Below, piece by piece: positions 36,192 through 44,382 of a DNA stretch of 64,000 bases. The notes beneath the pieces were generated by a model. The model worked only from the letters and a program-made list of their open reading frames with translations, was not told the DNA's origin and ran no database searches. The translations under genes and the position numbers were made by a program. Location of the stretch: positions 62,001-126,000 of the forward strand of contig NZ_JBOFTR010000015.1 of assembly GCF_051652165.1 (NCBI RefSeq). The letters are read 5' to 3'. Source of the stretch: Plesiomonas sp051652165. Its GTDB lineage: Bacteria; Pseudomonadota; Gammaproteobacteria; Enterobacterales; CAMTGL01. The stretch's first letter is position 1. Each line of letters begins with the position of its first letter.

Positions 36192-38543
36192 ATGAATCGG
36201 ATAAAAATCCTAGCGCAATATTATGTCGATTTGATGGTCAAACTGGGAATTGTCCGGTTTTCAATTTTGTTAGCAACCGTATTAGTTGCTCTCGCACTCG
36301 TAGTACAGATCGGTGTAACCCTTTTTTTACAAGGTGCCATACAGGGTATTGATGTTGTGCGCTCAGTATTTTTTGGGTTATTGATCACACCGTGGGCTGT
36401 CTATTTTCTTTCTATTGTTGTTGAACAACAAGAGGAGTCGCGACAGCGGTTAGCTAATGTGGTCCATAAATTAGAAGAGATGCGTGAGCGTGATTTGCTG
36501 CTTAACGCGCAATTACAGGAAAAAATCCAACAATTAAGCCTTGAAAATGAAGAGCGTTGTAAAGCAGAAAATGCCCGCCAAATTGCGATAGAAGATCTGG
36601 AAAATGAGGTTTACGAGCGTGAACAAGCACAAATTCAGTTAGCTCAACAAAGTGCTCTTTTACGCTCATTTTTAGATGCTTCACCCGATTTAGTCTACTA
36701 CCGTAACGAGCAAGGCCAATTTTCTGGCTGTAATCGTGCAATGGAGCTGTTAGCTGGTAAAGTGGAAAAGCAGCTCATTGGCCTTACACCGTGGGATGTC
36801 TACAGCAAAGATGTCGCAAATAAAGTTGTTGAAACTGATGTGGATGTTTTTCAGCATAATATGCCATTAACATATGAACAGTGGCTTGATTATCCTGATG
36901 GCCGTAAGGCCTGTTTTGAACTGCGTAAAGTGCCCTTTTATGACAGACAAGGTGTGCGCCGAGGCCTAATGGGTTTTGGCCGCGATATTACTGAACGTAA
37001 GCGATACCAAGAAGCACAAGAAAAAGCCAGCCGTGATAAAACAACTTTCATTTCAACAGTTAGCCATGAGTTGCGTACCCCCCTCAATGGTATTGTCGGT
37101 TTAAGCCGCATATTATTGGATACTGAACTCACCACAGAGCAGCATAAATACCTGAAAACTATCCACCTGAGTGCGATCACCCTCGGTCATATTTTCAATG
37201 ATATTATTGATATGGACAAACTTGACCGTCGCCGATTAGAGGTATTTAAAAAACCAACTGATTTCATTGGGTTAATGAGTGACTTGGAGAATATTGCTGG
37301 TTTACTTGCCGAGCAAAAAAACCTCAAATTTCAACTTATTCGCCATGCGCCATTACCCGATTGGATTGAAGCAGATGGTACACGATTGCGCCAAATTCTG
37401 TGGAATTTAATTGGCAATGCGATGAAGTTTACCCAAGAAGGTAGCGTCACACTGACTCTCAGTGCCGAACAGCAAGATCAGTGCACTTTACTGCGTTTTG
37501 CAGTGCAAGATACAGGCGTTGGCATTCCGCTTGCAGAAATTGATAAGATTTTTGCTATGTACTATCAGGTAAAAGGGCAAGATAGCCGCTTAAATCCAAC
37601 AGGTACAGGTATTGGATTAGCGGTCTCTCGCCGCCTTGCTCAGATGATGGGAGGGGATATTCATGTGACGAGCGAACTTAACAGAGGCTCATGTTTTACA
37701 CTGGAAATTAGCTGTAAAGAGCTACAAACACCTGCCACAGAAACTCAAAATTCACCCGCACCAATTTCCCCTCTCCATATTCTATTGGTTGAGGATATTG
37801 AGCTAAACGTAGTGGTGGCCCGTTCTGTACTGGAAAAATTGGGCCATTCGCTGGAGGTAGCCATGACCGGTGAACAAGCATTACAGCTCTATCAAGCAGA
37901 TAAATTCAATCTTGTGTTACTTGATATTCAGTTACCCGATATGACAGGTTTTGACATAGCTTGTCGTCTGCGTGAGCGTTATCGCACCTTACCCCCGCTT
38001 GTTGCATTAACGGCAAATGTATTGAAAGATAAAAGCGAATACTTGGCCAGAGGCATGGATGATGCACTGAGTAAACCACTTTCAGTACAAGCATTACAAG
38101 CAATGTTAGCTCGTCAGTTACCTCAAGCTGTGCCACCAGCCCACCCCGTATTAGCTAACGTGCCACTCGAACAAATACCTGTTGAACAAGACCAACATTT
38201 AAATACTGAGATGCTTGAGCAATACATTGAACTTGTTGGCCCTAAATTAATGCTCAACAACGTAGATTTGTTTGAAAAAATGTTACCCGAATATTTGGCT
38301 ATTTTAGATTCAAATATGACCGCCCATGATCAAACAGGAATTGTTTCAGAAGCCCATAAAATTAAGGGTGCAGCCGGATCGGTAGGTTTACACTATATTC
38401 AACAACTGGCGCAGCAAGTACAGTCACCGGATCTTCCTGCATGGTGGGATAACGTGGATGATTGGGTAGATGAAATTCACCGCCGTTGGCAAGCTGATAT
38501 TATGCTATTACGCCAATGGATTAACACACATAAATCTAAATAA
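36192..38543 (+). CDS. arcB: Aerobic respiration control sensor kinase ArcB
   Basis: Hybrid histidine kinase that senses the quinone redox state and phosphorylates ArcA. 783 residues. Two membrane helices occupy about residues 22-77, followed by a coiled coil (~80-150) and a PAS domain (~155-275) with both redox cysteines (SGCNRAMEL and KACFEL). His292 in STVSHELRTP is the phospho-acceptor, then an ATPase domain, a receiver domain with Asp578 (LLDIQLPD) and an HPt domain with His722 (AHKIKGAAG). The full phosphorelay is intact. It converges on arcA across one terminator. Confidence 0.98.
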   Translation: MNRIKILAQYYVDLMVKLGIVRFSILLATVLVALALVVQIGVTLFLQGAIQGIDVVRSVFFGLLITPWAVYFLSIVVEQQEESRQRLANVVHKLEEMRERDLLLNAQLQEKIQQLSLENEERCKAENARQIAIEDLENEVYEREQAQIQLAQQSALLRSFLDASPDLVYYRNEQGQFSGCNRAMELLAGKVEKQLIGLTPWDVYSKDVANKVVETDVDVFQHNMPLTYEQWLDYPDGRKACFELRKVPFYDRQGVRRGLMGFGRDITERKRYQEAQEKASRDKTTFISTVSHELRTPLNGIVGLSRILLDTELTTEQHKYLKTIHLSAITLGHIFNDIIDMDKLDRRRLEVFKKPTDFIGLMSDLENIAGLLAEQKNLKFQLIRHAPLPDWIEADGTRLRQILWNLIGNAMKFTQEGSVTLTLSAEQQDQCTLLRFAVQDTGVGIPLAEIDKIFAMYYQVKGQDSRLNPTGTGIGLAVSRRLAQMMGGDIHVTSELNRGSCFTLEISCKELQTPATETQNSPAPISPLHILLVEDIELNVVVARSVLEKLGHSLEVAMTGEQALQLYQADKFNLVLLDIQLPDMTGFDIACRLRERYRTLPPLVALTANVLKDKSEYLARGMDDALSKPLSVQALQAMLARQLPQAVPPAHPVLANVPLEQIPVEQDQHLNTEMLEQYIELVGPKLMLNNVDLFEKMLPEYLAILDSNMTAHDQTGIVSEAHKIKGAAGSVGLHYIQQLAQQVQSPDLPAWWDNVDDWVDEIHRRWQADIMLLRQWINTHKSK

Positions 38544-38614
38544 GCCGTGAAAATGCCCCCTTAAATCAACGTGTAAATTCATAGATATGGATATACCATA
38601 CTGATTTACCGTAT

Positions 38615-38641
38615 AAAAAAGGCGCATTTAGCGCCTTTTTT
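38615..38641. terminator. Bidirectional terminator between arcB and arcA
   Basis: AAAAAAGGCGC, loop ATTTA, GCGCCTTTTTT. The A-run and T-run make it work in both directions between converging genes. Confidence 0.9.
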
Positions 38642-38670
38642 ATCTGACTAATCACAAACTCTGATTGCCA

Positions 38671-39387
38671 TTACTCTTCGAGTTCACCACAAAAACGGTA
38701 ACCTTCACCGTGAATGGTCGCAATAATTTCTGGTGTATCTGCCACTGACTCAAAATGCTTACGAATACGACGAATGGTAACATCAACCGTACGATCATGA
38801 GGTTTTAGCTCACGACCTGTCATTTTTTTCAGCAATTCAGCACGTGACTGAATTTTGCCTGGGTTTTCGCAAAAATGCAGCATGGCACGAAACTCACTGC
38901 GCGGTAACTTAAACTGCTCACCAGCAGGGCTAACCAGTGAACGGCTGTTAATGTCGAGTGTCCAGCCATTAAAGCAGTACTCTTCGACCAAACGGCGCTC
39001 TTCTGTGCTACTGCCGATATTCATTGTACGAGACAACAAATTACGTGCACGAATAGTCAGCTCACGTGGATTAAATGGCTTAGTAATATAGTCATCTGCA
39101 CCAATTTCTAGGCCCAGAATTTTATCCACTTCATTATCACGGCCAGTTAAAAACATCAGTGCAATATTTGCTTGCTCGCGCAACTCACGTGCCAGCAACA
39201 GGCCATTTTTGCCTGGCAAATTAATATCCATGATAACTAAGCTGATATCATGATCAGATAACATCTGGTGCATTTCGGTACCATCATTGGCTTCATGAAC
39301 CATATAGCCTTCAGCTTCGAAAATGCTTTTCAGTGTATTACGTGTAACCAGTTCGTCTTCGACGATCAAAATGTGCGGGGTTTGCAT
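38671..39387 (-). CDS. arcA: Aerobic respiration control response regulator ArcA
   Basis: OmpR-type response regulator that represses aerobic respiration genes when phosphorylated by ArcB. 238 residues, the E. coli length. The receiver domain has Asp54 in VIMDINLPG; the winged-helix DNA-binding domain starts near residue 135 and includes KPHDRTVDVTIRRIRKHFE. ATG 39387. The 535-bp upstream region contains a consensus FNR site. Here arcA lies directly beside arcB, unlike E. coli. Confidence 0.98.
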   Translation of the reverse strand: MQTPHILIVEDELVTRNTLKSIFEAEGYMVHEANDGTEMHQMLSDHDISLVIMDINLPGKNGLLLARELREQANIALMFLTGRDNEVDKILGLEIGADDYITKPFNPRELTIRARNLLSRTMNIGSSTEERRLVEEYCFNGWTLDINSRSLVSPAGEQFKLPRSEFRAMLHFCENPGKIQSRAELLKKMTGRELKPHDRTVDVTIRRIRKHFESVADTPEIIATIHGEGYRFCGELEE

Positions 39388-39922
39388 GTATGTTACCTAA
39401 GACAATGACAAAAATATGAATCTTGTTGTGTAAGATTATGCACTAAACATTACATTTGCTAATGCTCAACGCTTATGCATAGTGCAAAGAAATTAACATA
39501 TAATTCAACTGCTTGTGCTTTCCTTAGGCTCGATGTTGGCACATTTGCCTATGCAGAACACCGCAAATGTCGTCAATGACTAGTGGCAGGAAATATTTTA
39601 TATATAACATTCTATCTGTGTAACAGCATTATAACAATGCAGTATACTCTACGAGTCAAAATAATATAAGCTTGCTTGATATATATCAACGTTTACTAAC
39701 TTCGCCAATATTAGCCTAAAACGCATATAAAATATCACTATTTATCAATAATTTGTTTATCAGTGTGTGCGCAGTTTATGCTAACTATTAACAATAGACA
39801 CACTCAATACGAATTAATTCCCTTTTAAAATTGTAACGTTTTTATCATCCATCTATCGTTAACATTTTATTATCATGTGCAATAATGTCGTAACCATTTG
39901 AATTTAATAAAAGGATTATGCG
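39388..39922. other. Divergent arcA/rraA regulatory region
   Basis: 535 bp, strongly AT-rich, without a gene. It includes the FNR site at 39676-39689. The E. coli arcA promoter region is also long and multi-promoter. Confidence 0.6.
39676..39689. promoter_or_regulatory. Consensus FNR-binding site upstream of arcA
   Basis: TTGATATATATCAA is a perfect match to the FNR consensus TTGAT-N4-ATCAA. It lies 289 bp upstream of arcA and 234 bp upstream of rraA. FNR activates arcA in E. coli, so arcA is the likely target. Confidence 0.75.
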
Positions 39923-40423
39923 ATGTTAGATTTACTGCCTGATTTGTGTGATTGCTATGCTGAATCGTTGACTGTATTACCACCGTTATTTCGTAATTTT
40001 GGAGGGAAACCTATTTTTTATGGCCCAATTGTGACGGTTCGTTGTCCAGAAGATAATTCACTGGTAAGAGACATTGTTTCTCAACCAGGTAACGGGCACA
40101 TTTTAGTGATTGATGGTGCAGGATCGCTACGACGTGCACTACTTGGCGATCAACTCGCGCACAAAGCGTTGCATCATGGTTGGGTTGGGATTGTCGTTTT
40201 TGGCGCGGTACGCGATGTTGGTGAACTCGCAAAAATGCCACTCGGTATCCATGCACTTGGTGCTTGCCCAATGAAAACCGATAAACGCGGATTAGGTGAA
40301 TACGGGATCAACGTCGATATTCAAGGGATAAAAATTCATCCTGGAGATTGGCTATACGCAGATCTTAACGGTATTGCTATTTCAAAAACTGAATTAAACT
40401 TAATACGGCAACAATCAATATAA
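39923..40423 (+). CDS. rraA: Regulator of ribonuclease E activity A
   Basis: RraA binds RNase E and dampens its activity. 166 residues (E. coli 161) forming the compact trimeric fold, with VIDGAGSLRRALLGDQLA and VFGAVRDVGEL as conserved segments. Relatives include HMG/oxaloacetate aldolases, but the length and sequence fit RraA. ATG 39923 has AAAAGGA upstream; another ATG five bases before is out of frame. In E. coli rraA is beside menA, so this location is different. Confidence 0.93.
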   Translation: MLDLLPDLCDCYAESLTVLPPLFRNFGGKPIFYGPIVTVRCPEDNSLVRDIVSQPGNGHILVIDGAGSLRRALLGDQLAHKALHHGWVGIVVFGAVRDVGELAKMPLGIHALGACPMKTDKRGLGEYGINVDIQGIKIHPGDWLYADLNGIAISKTELNLIRQQSI

Positions 40424-40453
40424 TAGCTCACCACATAAAGTCGGTTTCGTTTG

Positions 40454-40496
40454 ACTCCGTGTTACGAATATCACCCAAGCACACGGAGTATATTTT
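40454..40496. terminator. Terminator-like hairpin after rraA
   Basis: Nine-bp stem ACTCCGTGT/ACACGGAGT with an 18-nt loop, followed by TATATTTT. It lies between converging rraA and the beta-barrel gene. Confidence 0.6.
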
Positions 40497-40563
40497 AGTC
40501 ATTATTTAAGATCGATAACCTACCAAACGAAGCCACTACACGGCCACTGACACAGTATTTAAA

Positions 40564-41124
40564 TTAAAAATCAACACCCACACCTAATCCCAGTTGAATA
40601 TCTGACACGTTTTCTGATTTTTGCATGTTCATACCTGCCTTTACATCCATAACGGGGCTTAATTGCATTGCACTACCAAAACCAATGGCTGCTTGATATG
40701 TATTGCGATTAAGCCCAGTACGCATTGTCGATAAGTTTTGCCAACTAACTGCACTTTCTAACCGCAATGACGGTGTCAGTTGATAACGAATACCACTGAG
40801 AACACCTTGATGTTGCATCCCTGTATTCACTGAGGGTAGTGAAAGCTGGTTGGCAACAAACACCTGCCAGTGTGCATTCATTTCAACTTCAACACCGCTT
40901 GAGATATGCCACTCATCAAACGAAGTCAGCTCATTTCCAGCATCAAAATAGGGGCGCGTTTTAAACTCACTCAGTGACAATGCAAAAGCAGGGAAACTCA
41001 TAACAATACTGATTAACAGTATAGATAATAATGGTGTAACAATGATATTGATCTGCTGATAACTGATTGCGTAACCTTTAAGAGAATCCGCATCTATTCC
41101 AAATATTGAAACTGAAGGCATCAT
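40564..41124 (-). CDS. Predicted small outer-membrane beta-barrel protein
   Basis: 186 residues, not recognised. An unusually long N-terminal region of about 26 residues precedes a hydrophobic stretch (VTPLLSILLISIVM) and a likely cleavage site after FPAFA. The remaining ~137 residues alternate polar and hydrophobic residues, as in transmembrane beta strands, and end in VGVDF, the terminal Phe of the usual outer-membrane signal. ATG 41124 is supported by GAAGGA upstream. It follows aceK on the same strand by 150 bp, which may be chance. Confidence 0.6.
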   Translation of the reverse strand: MMPSVSIFGIDADSLKGYAISYQQINIIVTPLLSILLISIVMSFPAFALSLSEFKTRPYFDAGNELTSFDEWHISSGVEVEMNAHWQVFVANQLSLPSVNTGMQHQGVLSGIRYQLTPSLRLESAVSWQNLSTMRTGLNRNTYQAAIGFGSAMQLSPVMDVKAGMNMQKSENVSDIQLGLGVGVDF

Positions 41125-41274
41125 TCAAATCCTTCTGAAGATTATTTACCACGACCATTTTATGTGCATAACATAAGTGGTTTGAGTATGTGTGATAACC
41201 ATCATTTTTGCCTAATCTCACCCCTATTTTTTTATTACCCCCATGCTATTGTGTGATTTCACCCCATTTTTTAC

Positions 41275-42993
41275 TTAACTTCGTGAAAATCGTAACTTAC
41301 GGTGATATGGAAAAACATCTTCAATATATCCTTGCTCTATTTTTTGCTGTAAATGCTGCCAATAACTGGCTTCAAATAGATCACCATGTAACGCTTCAAA
41401 TATGCGCTTTACCCGTGGGTTAATACAGAGAAAAGTTCGGAACTCTTCGGGGAAAACATCTAAAGCACCCACGCTATACCAAGGTTCAGAAGCCATTTCA
41501 TCGTCTAAATTCCGCGGGGCAGGAATATCACGGAAATTCATCTCAGTCATGTAGTTGATCTCATCATAATCATAAAATACAACTCGGCCATGACGCGTTA
41601 CCCCAAAGTTTTTAAATAACATATCGCCAGGAAAAATATTGGCAGCAGCAAGCTGCTTAATGGCGCTGCCATACTCATCAAGCGCCTGACACAATTGTGT
41701 TTCATCGGCCTGTTCAAGATAAATATTGAGCGGTGTCATTCGCCGTTCCATATACAGATGGTGGATTATTAGCTCATCACCGCACTCTTCTAGCATAGAA
41801 GGTGCTTCACGGCGCAGTTCATCAAGCAATTCGGCACACACTCGTTGCCGTGGCAGCACAAAATTTTCGTACTCTTGGGTATCGGCCATACGCCCGACTC
41901 TATCGTGCTCTTTTACCAACCGATACTTACTTTTTACTGTTTCACGGGTCATCTCTTTTTGTGGCGCAAAACGGTCTTTAATCACTTTAAAAACCGTATC
42001 ATAAGAGGGAAGAGTGAAAACTAACATGACCATCCCTTTAATGCCTGGTGCAATAATAAAGGGATCGTCAGAGTTCTCTAAATGGCATAAATACTCACGA
42101 TAAAACTCCGTTTTGCCATGCTTTTGACAGCCAATCGCCGTATATAACTCAGCTTGCGTTTTTGCCGGTAAAATAGTTTGTAGCCAGCGCACAACTGCTG
42201 AAGGCACAGGGGCATGCACCATAAAATAAGAGCGGGCAAAACCAAATACGATACTAATATCATCAAATTCAGTTAAGCAAGTATCGACGAAGATCCCGCC
42301 CTGCTGATTATGGTGAATAGGCAACACAAAAGGTATATAACATGAGTTCGGTAAATTAATACGCCCAATAAGATAGGCCGCTTTATTACGGAAAAAAGGC
42401 TCACGTAGTGTCGTTATCGACAGGTGCTCTAGTGTTGTTACATCAAAACGAGCACTTAAACTGCGGCTAATATGCTCAATATCACGCGTTAACGCTTCCC
42501 ACGGTAACGTAAAAGAGATGTCATCTAAAATCTGCGCTAATACTGTAGAAATACCACGTTGCAACGTATAGGTCTTATCCAGCGGCCGCTGAGGTAAATC
42601 TGCACGCCCTTTTTGTGAGCTAAAGACAAATAACTTGTGCGGATTTAAATTTCGGTGTGAAAAAATACGGCAATAAACAGAGTTAAAAAAACTCTCGGCA
42701 ATTTCATAACGGGGGTAATCATGCAGTAGAGTTTCAAATGCATTTTTTACCTGCATCACAAAATGTGGATCACTGTACCTATCACCACTCATTGTTTTAA
42801 GTTGAGCAACGGCTTGTGTGACATGGTGATCATATAAATTGATCCGCTGTTTCATCGCATCTTGCACAGCATGCCAGTGCGCCTGTTCAAAACGCTGTTG
42901 CGCACCTGCCGTAATATCCAGAAAACGCCCGTATTGCGCATCAAACCCTTGCAATAGGGTATGGGCAATTAAATATTCCAGTGCCGAAGTCAA
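41275..42993 (-). CDS. aceK: Isocitrate dehydrogenase kinase/phosphatase
   Basis: Bifunctional enzyme that switches isocitrate dehydrogenase off and on by serine phosphorylation, directing carbon into the glyoxylate shunt. 572 residues (E. coli 578). The ATP-binding region with KVIKDRFAPQKE and the catalytic HGRVVFYDYDE segment are intact. The start is a TTG at 42993, preceded by AAGGA; no in-frame ATG fits. aceA and aceB are absent from the window, whereas E. coli has the operon aceBAK. Confidence 0.95.
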   Translation of the reverse strand: MTSALEYLIAHTLLQGFDAQYGRFLDITAGAQQRFEQAHWHAVQDAMKQRINLYDHHVTQAVAQLKTMSGDRYSDPHFVMQVKNAFETLLHDYPRYEIAESFFNSVYCRIFSHRNLNPHKLFVFSSQKGRADLPQRPLDKTYTLQRGISTVLAQILDDISFTLPWEALTRDIEHISRSLSARFDVTTLEHLSITTLREPFFRNKAAYLIGRINLPNSCYIPFVLPIHHNQQGGIFVDTCLTEFDDISIVFGFARSYFMVHAPVPSAVVRWLQTILPAKTQAELYTAIGCQKHGKTEFYREYLCHLENSDDPFIIAPGIKGMVMLVFTLPSYDTVFKVIKDRFAPQKEMTRETVKSKYRLVKEHDRVGRMADTQEYENFVLPRQRVCAELLDELRREAPSMLEECGDELIIHHLYMERRMTPLNIYLEQADETQLCQALDEYGSAIKQLAAANIFPGDMLFKNFGVTRHGRVVFYDYDEINYMTEMNFRDIPAPRNLDDEMASEPWYSVGALDVFPEEFRTFLCINPRVKRIFEALHGDLFEASYWQHLQQKIEQGYIEDVFPYHRKLRFSRS

Positions 42994-43000
42994 TTCTCAT

Positions 43001-43026
43001 ATCCTTATGCTTATGCTTATGCTTAT
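43001..43026 (-). repeat. Hexamer repeat that includes the aceK ribosome-binding site
   Basis: On the minus strand TAAGCA occurs three times in tandem and is followed by the variant TAAGGA, whose AAGGA is the Shine-Dalgarno for aceK. Gain or loss of units would change the aceK leader. Confidence 0.75.
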
Positions 43027-43143
43027 ATTTTCACCACACCTTGTTACTATGGCTGCTATTTTCTCAGTGCGCAACTGCCTAAAATTGCATTTCTCAGGGA
43101 AGTCGTTAGAGTTTGCGGCAGTGGAATATTGAGGGAAGTGATG

Positions 43144-43842
43144 ATGCAGTTTCATATTATTTTAGTTGAACCGGCTCGGCCAGAAAATGTTGGGGCCGCT
43201 GCACGTGCAATGAAAACCATGGGCTTTACTTCACTGCGTATTGTCAACAGTGATGCCCACCTGCAAGACCCTGCCCGCTGGGTTGCACACGGCTCACAAG
43301 AGATATTAGCATCGGCACAGGTTTTCCCAACCTTGGCGGAAGCCGTTGCTGACACCGAATGGGTGATTGCCAGTACAGCGCGTGAACGAGCACGCTTCAA
43401 CTATTATGCAACGCCACGTGAAGTATTGACCCAAGCGCATGAAAAACAGAGTTGGATGCACTCTGCCGCACTGGTATTTGGTCGTGAAGAGTCTGGATTA
43501 ACCAACGAAGAGTTGGCACTTGCTGATTTGCTCACTTGTGTGCCGATGCAGGCTGACTACCCTTCACTCAATTTGGGTCAGGCTGTCATGGTGTATTGCT
43601 ATCAACTCGCTGAAGTAAATGGAGTTATACCGGAAACCGAATGCCCGCCACAAGCAGGCCAACTGCAGGCATTACGCCGTCGTATGCAAAATTTACTGGT
43701 GCAAATGGCGGTGGATAATGATCAAAAGCTGACCGACTGGCTGGATCAACGAATGGGGGTACTCGCTCAACGTGATACGGCAATGTTACATACTTTGCTT
43801 AATGATATTGAAAAATATTGTGCAGCAAAAAAAGTATTATGA
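43144..43842 (+). CDS. yjtD: tRNA/rRNA methyltransferase-like SPOUT protein (YjtD/LasT)
   Basis: SPOUT-family RNA methyltransferase related to TrmJ. 232 residues. The N-terminal RNA-binding part contains RPENVGAAARAMKTMGF; the knotted SAM-binding region has LVFGREESGLTNEEL and the YPSLNLGQAVMVY knot. The precise target is unknown. Start ATG 43144 is chosen because GAGGGAA lies at the right distance and E. coli YjtD begins at the same place. As in E. coli it stands just upstream of thrL. Confidence 0.92.
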   Translation: MQFHIILVEPARPENVGAAARAMKTMGFTSLRIVNSDAHLQDPARWVAHGSQEILASAQVFPTLAEAVADTEWVIASTARERARFNYYATPREVLTQAHEKQSWMHSAALVFGREESGLTNEELALADLLTCVPMQADYPSLNLGQAVMVYCYQLAEVNGVIPETECPPQAGQLQALRRRMQNLLVQMAVDNDQKLTDWLDQRMGVLAQRDTAMLHTLLNDIEKYCAAKKVL

Positions 43843-44106
43843 GCTCATCCGTACATGTATTGATTACTACTAATAAACTATTTTCCAGTGATAAATATCA
43901 TTAAATGATTACACAATTAGCCATTAATTCTACACTTAGGTTTGGCAAAATTAGAGTGCAATACAATCTGTTCATTGACATTAACGTAAGTTTGCTTTAA
44001 CCAATAGAGTAATTTATACGGTATTAGCCGTAGGTGAGTGATCACTACGTTGTAAATGACGTTGTCATTACGCAATATTAAGATTGCACTGAGAAGAGAC
44101 ACAATA

Positions 44107-44184
44107 ATGCCAAGCACCGCCCGAATGATCATGATTATTACTACCACCACGACAATGACCATACTAGGTCATCGCGCGGGCTGA
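44107..44184 (+). CDS. thrL: thr operon leader peptide
   Basis: A 25-codon peptide beginning MPSTAR and ending GHRAG. It has seven Thr codons, five in a row, and four Ile codons. Threonine or isoleucine starvation would stall the ribosome and prevent the downstream terminator from forming. ATG 44107 has GAGAAGAG upstream; an internal in-frame ATG at 44125 is the alternative. Confidence 0.9.
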   Translation: MPSTARMIMIITTTTTMTILGHRAG

Positions 44185-44208
44185 CGCATACATCAACAAA
44201 AGACTTCC

Positions 44209-44242
44209 GGCCCGTACCTTCCAAGGAACGGGCCTTTTTTTT
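44209..44242 (+). terminator. thr attenuator
   Basis: GGCCCGT/ACGGGCC stem (inner ACCTTCC/GGAA extends it) followed by eight Ts, 24 bp after the leader stop. It regulates read-through into thrABC. Confidence 0.9.
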
Positions 44243-44382
44243 GACACGTGTTATGTCTCTATTTGCACAGTAAATACAGTGCAATAGAAGCAACAATATA
44301 GAACACAGTTTTTGCGCGAGATTCTACTAACTAGTTGATTCGCTCAGAAAACGGATATTCACTCAGCGAAGGGAGAGTTGTG

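Noticed and set aside
43917..44162. Minus-strand open frame over the thr leader
   Set aside because: It is rich in Ile/Val because it is the complement of the Thr-codon run and upstream AT-rich DNA.
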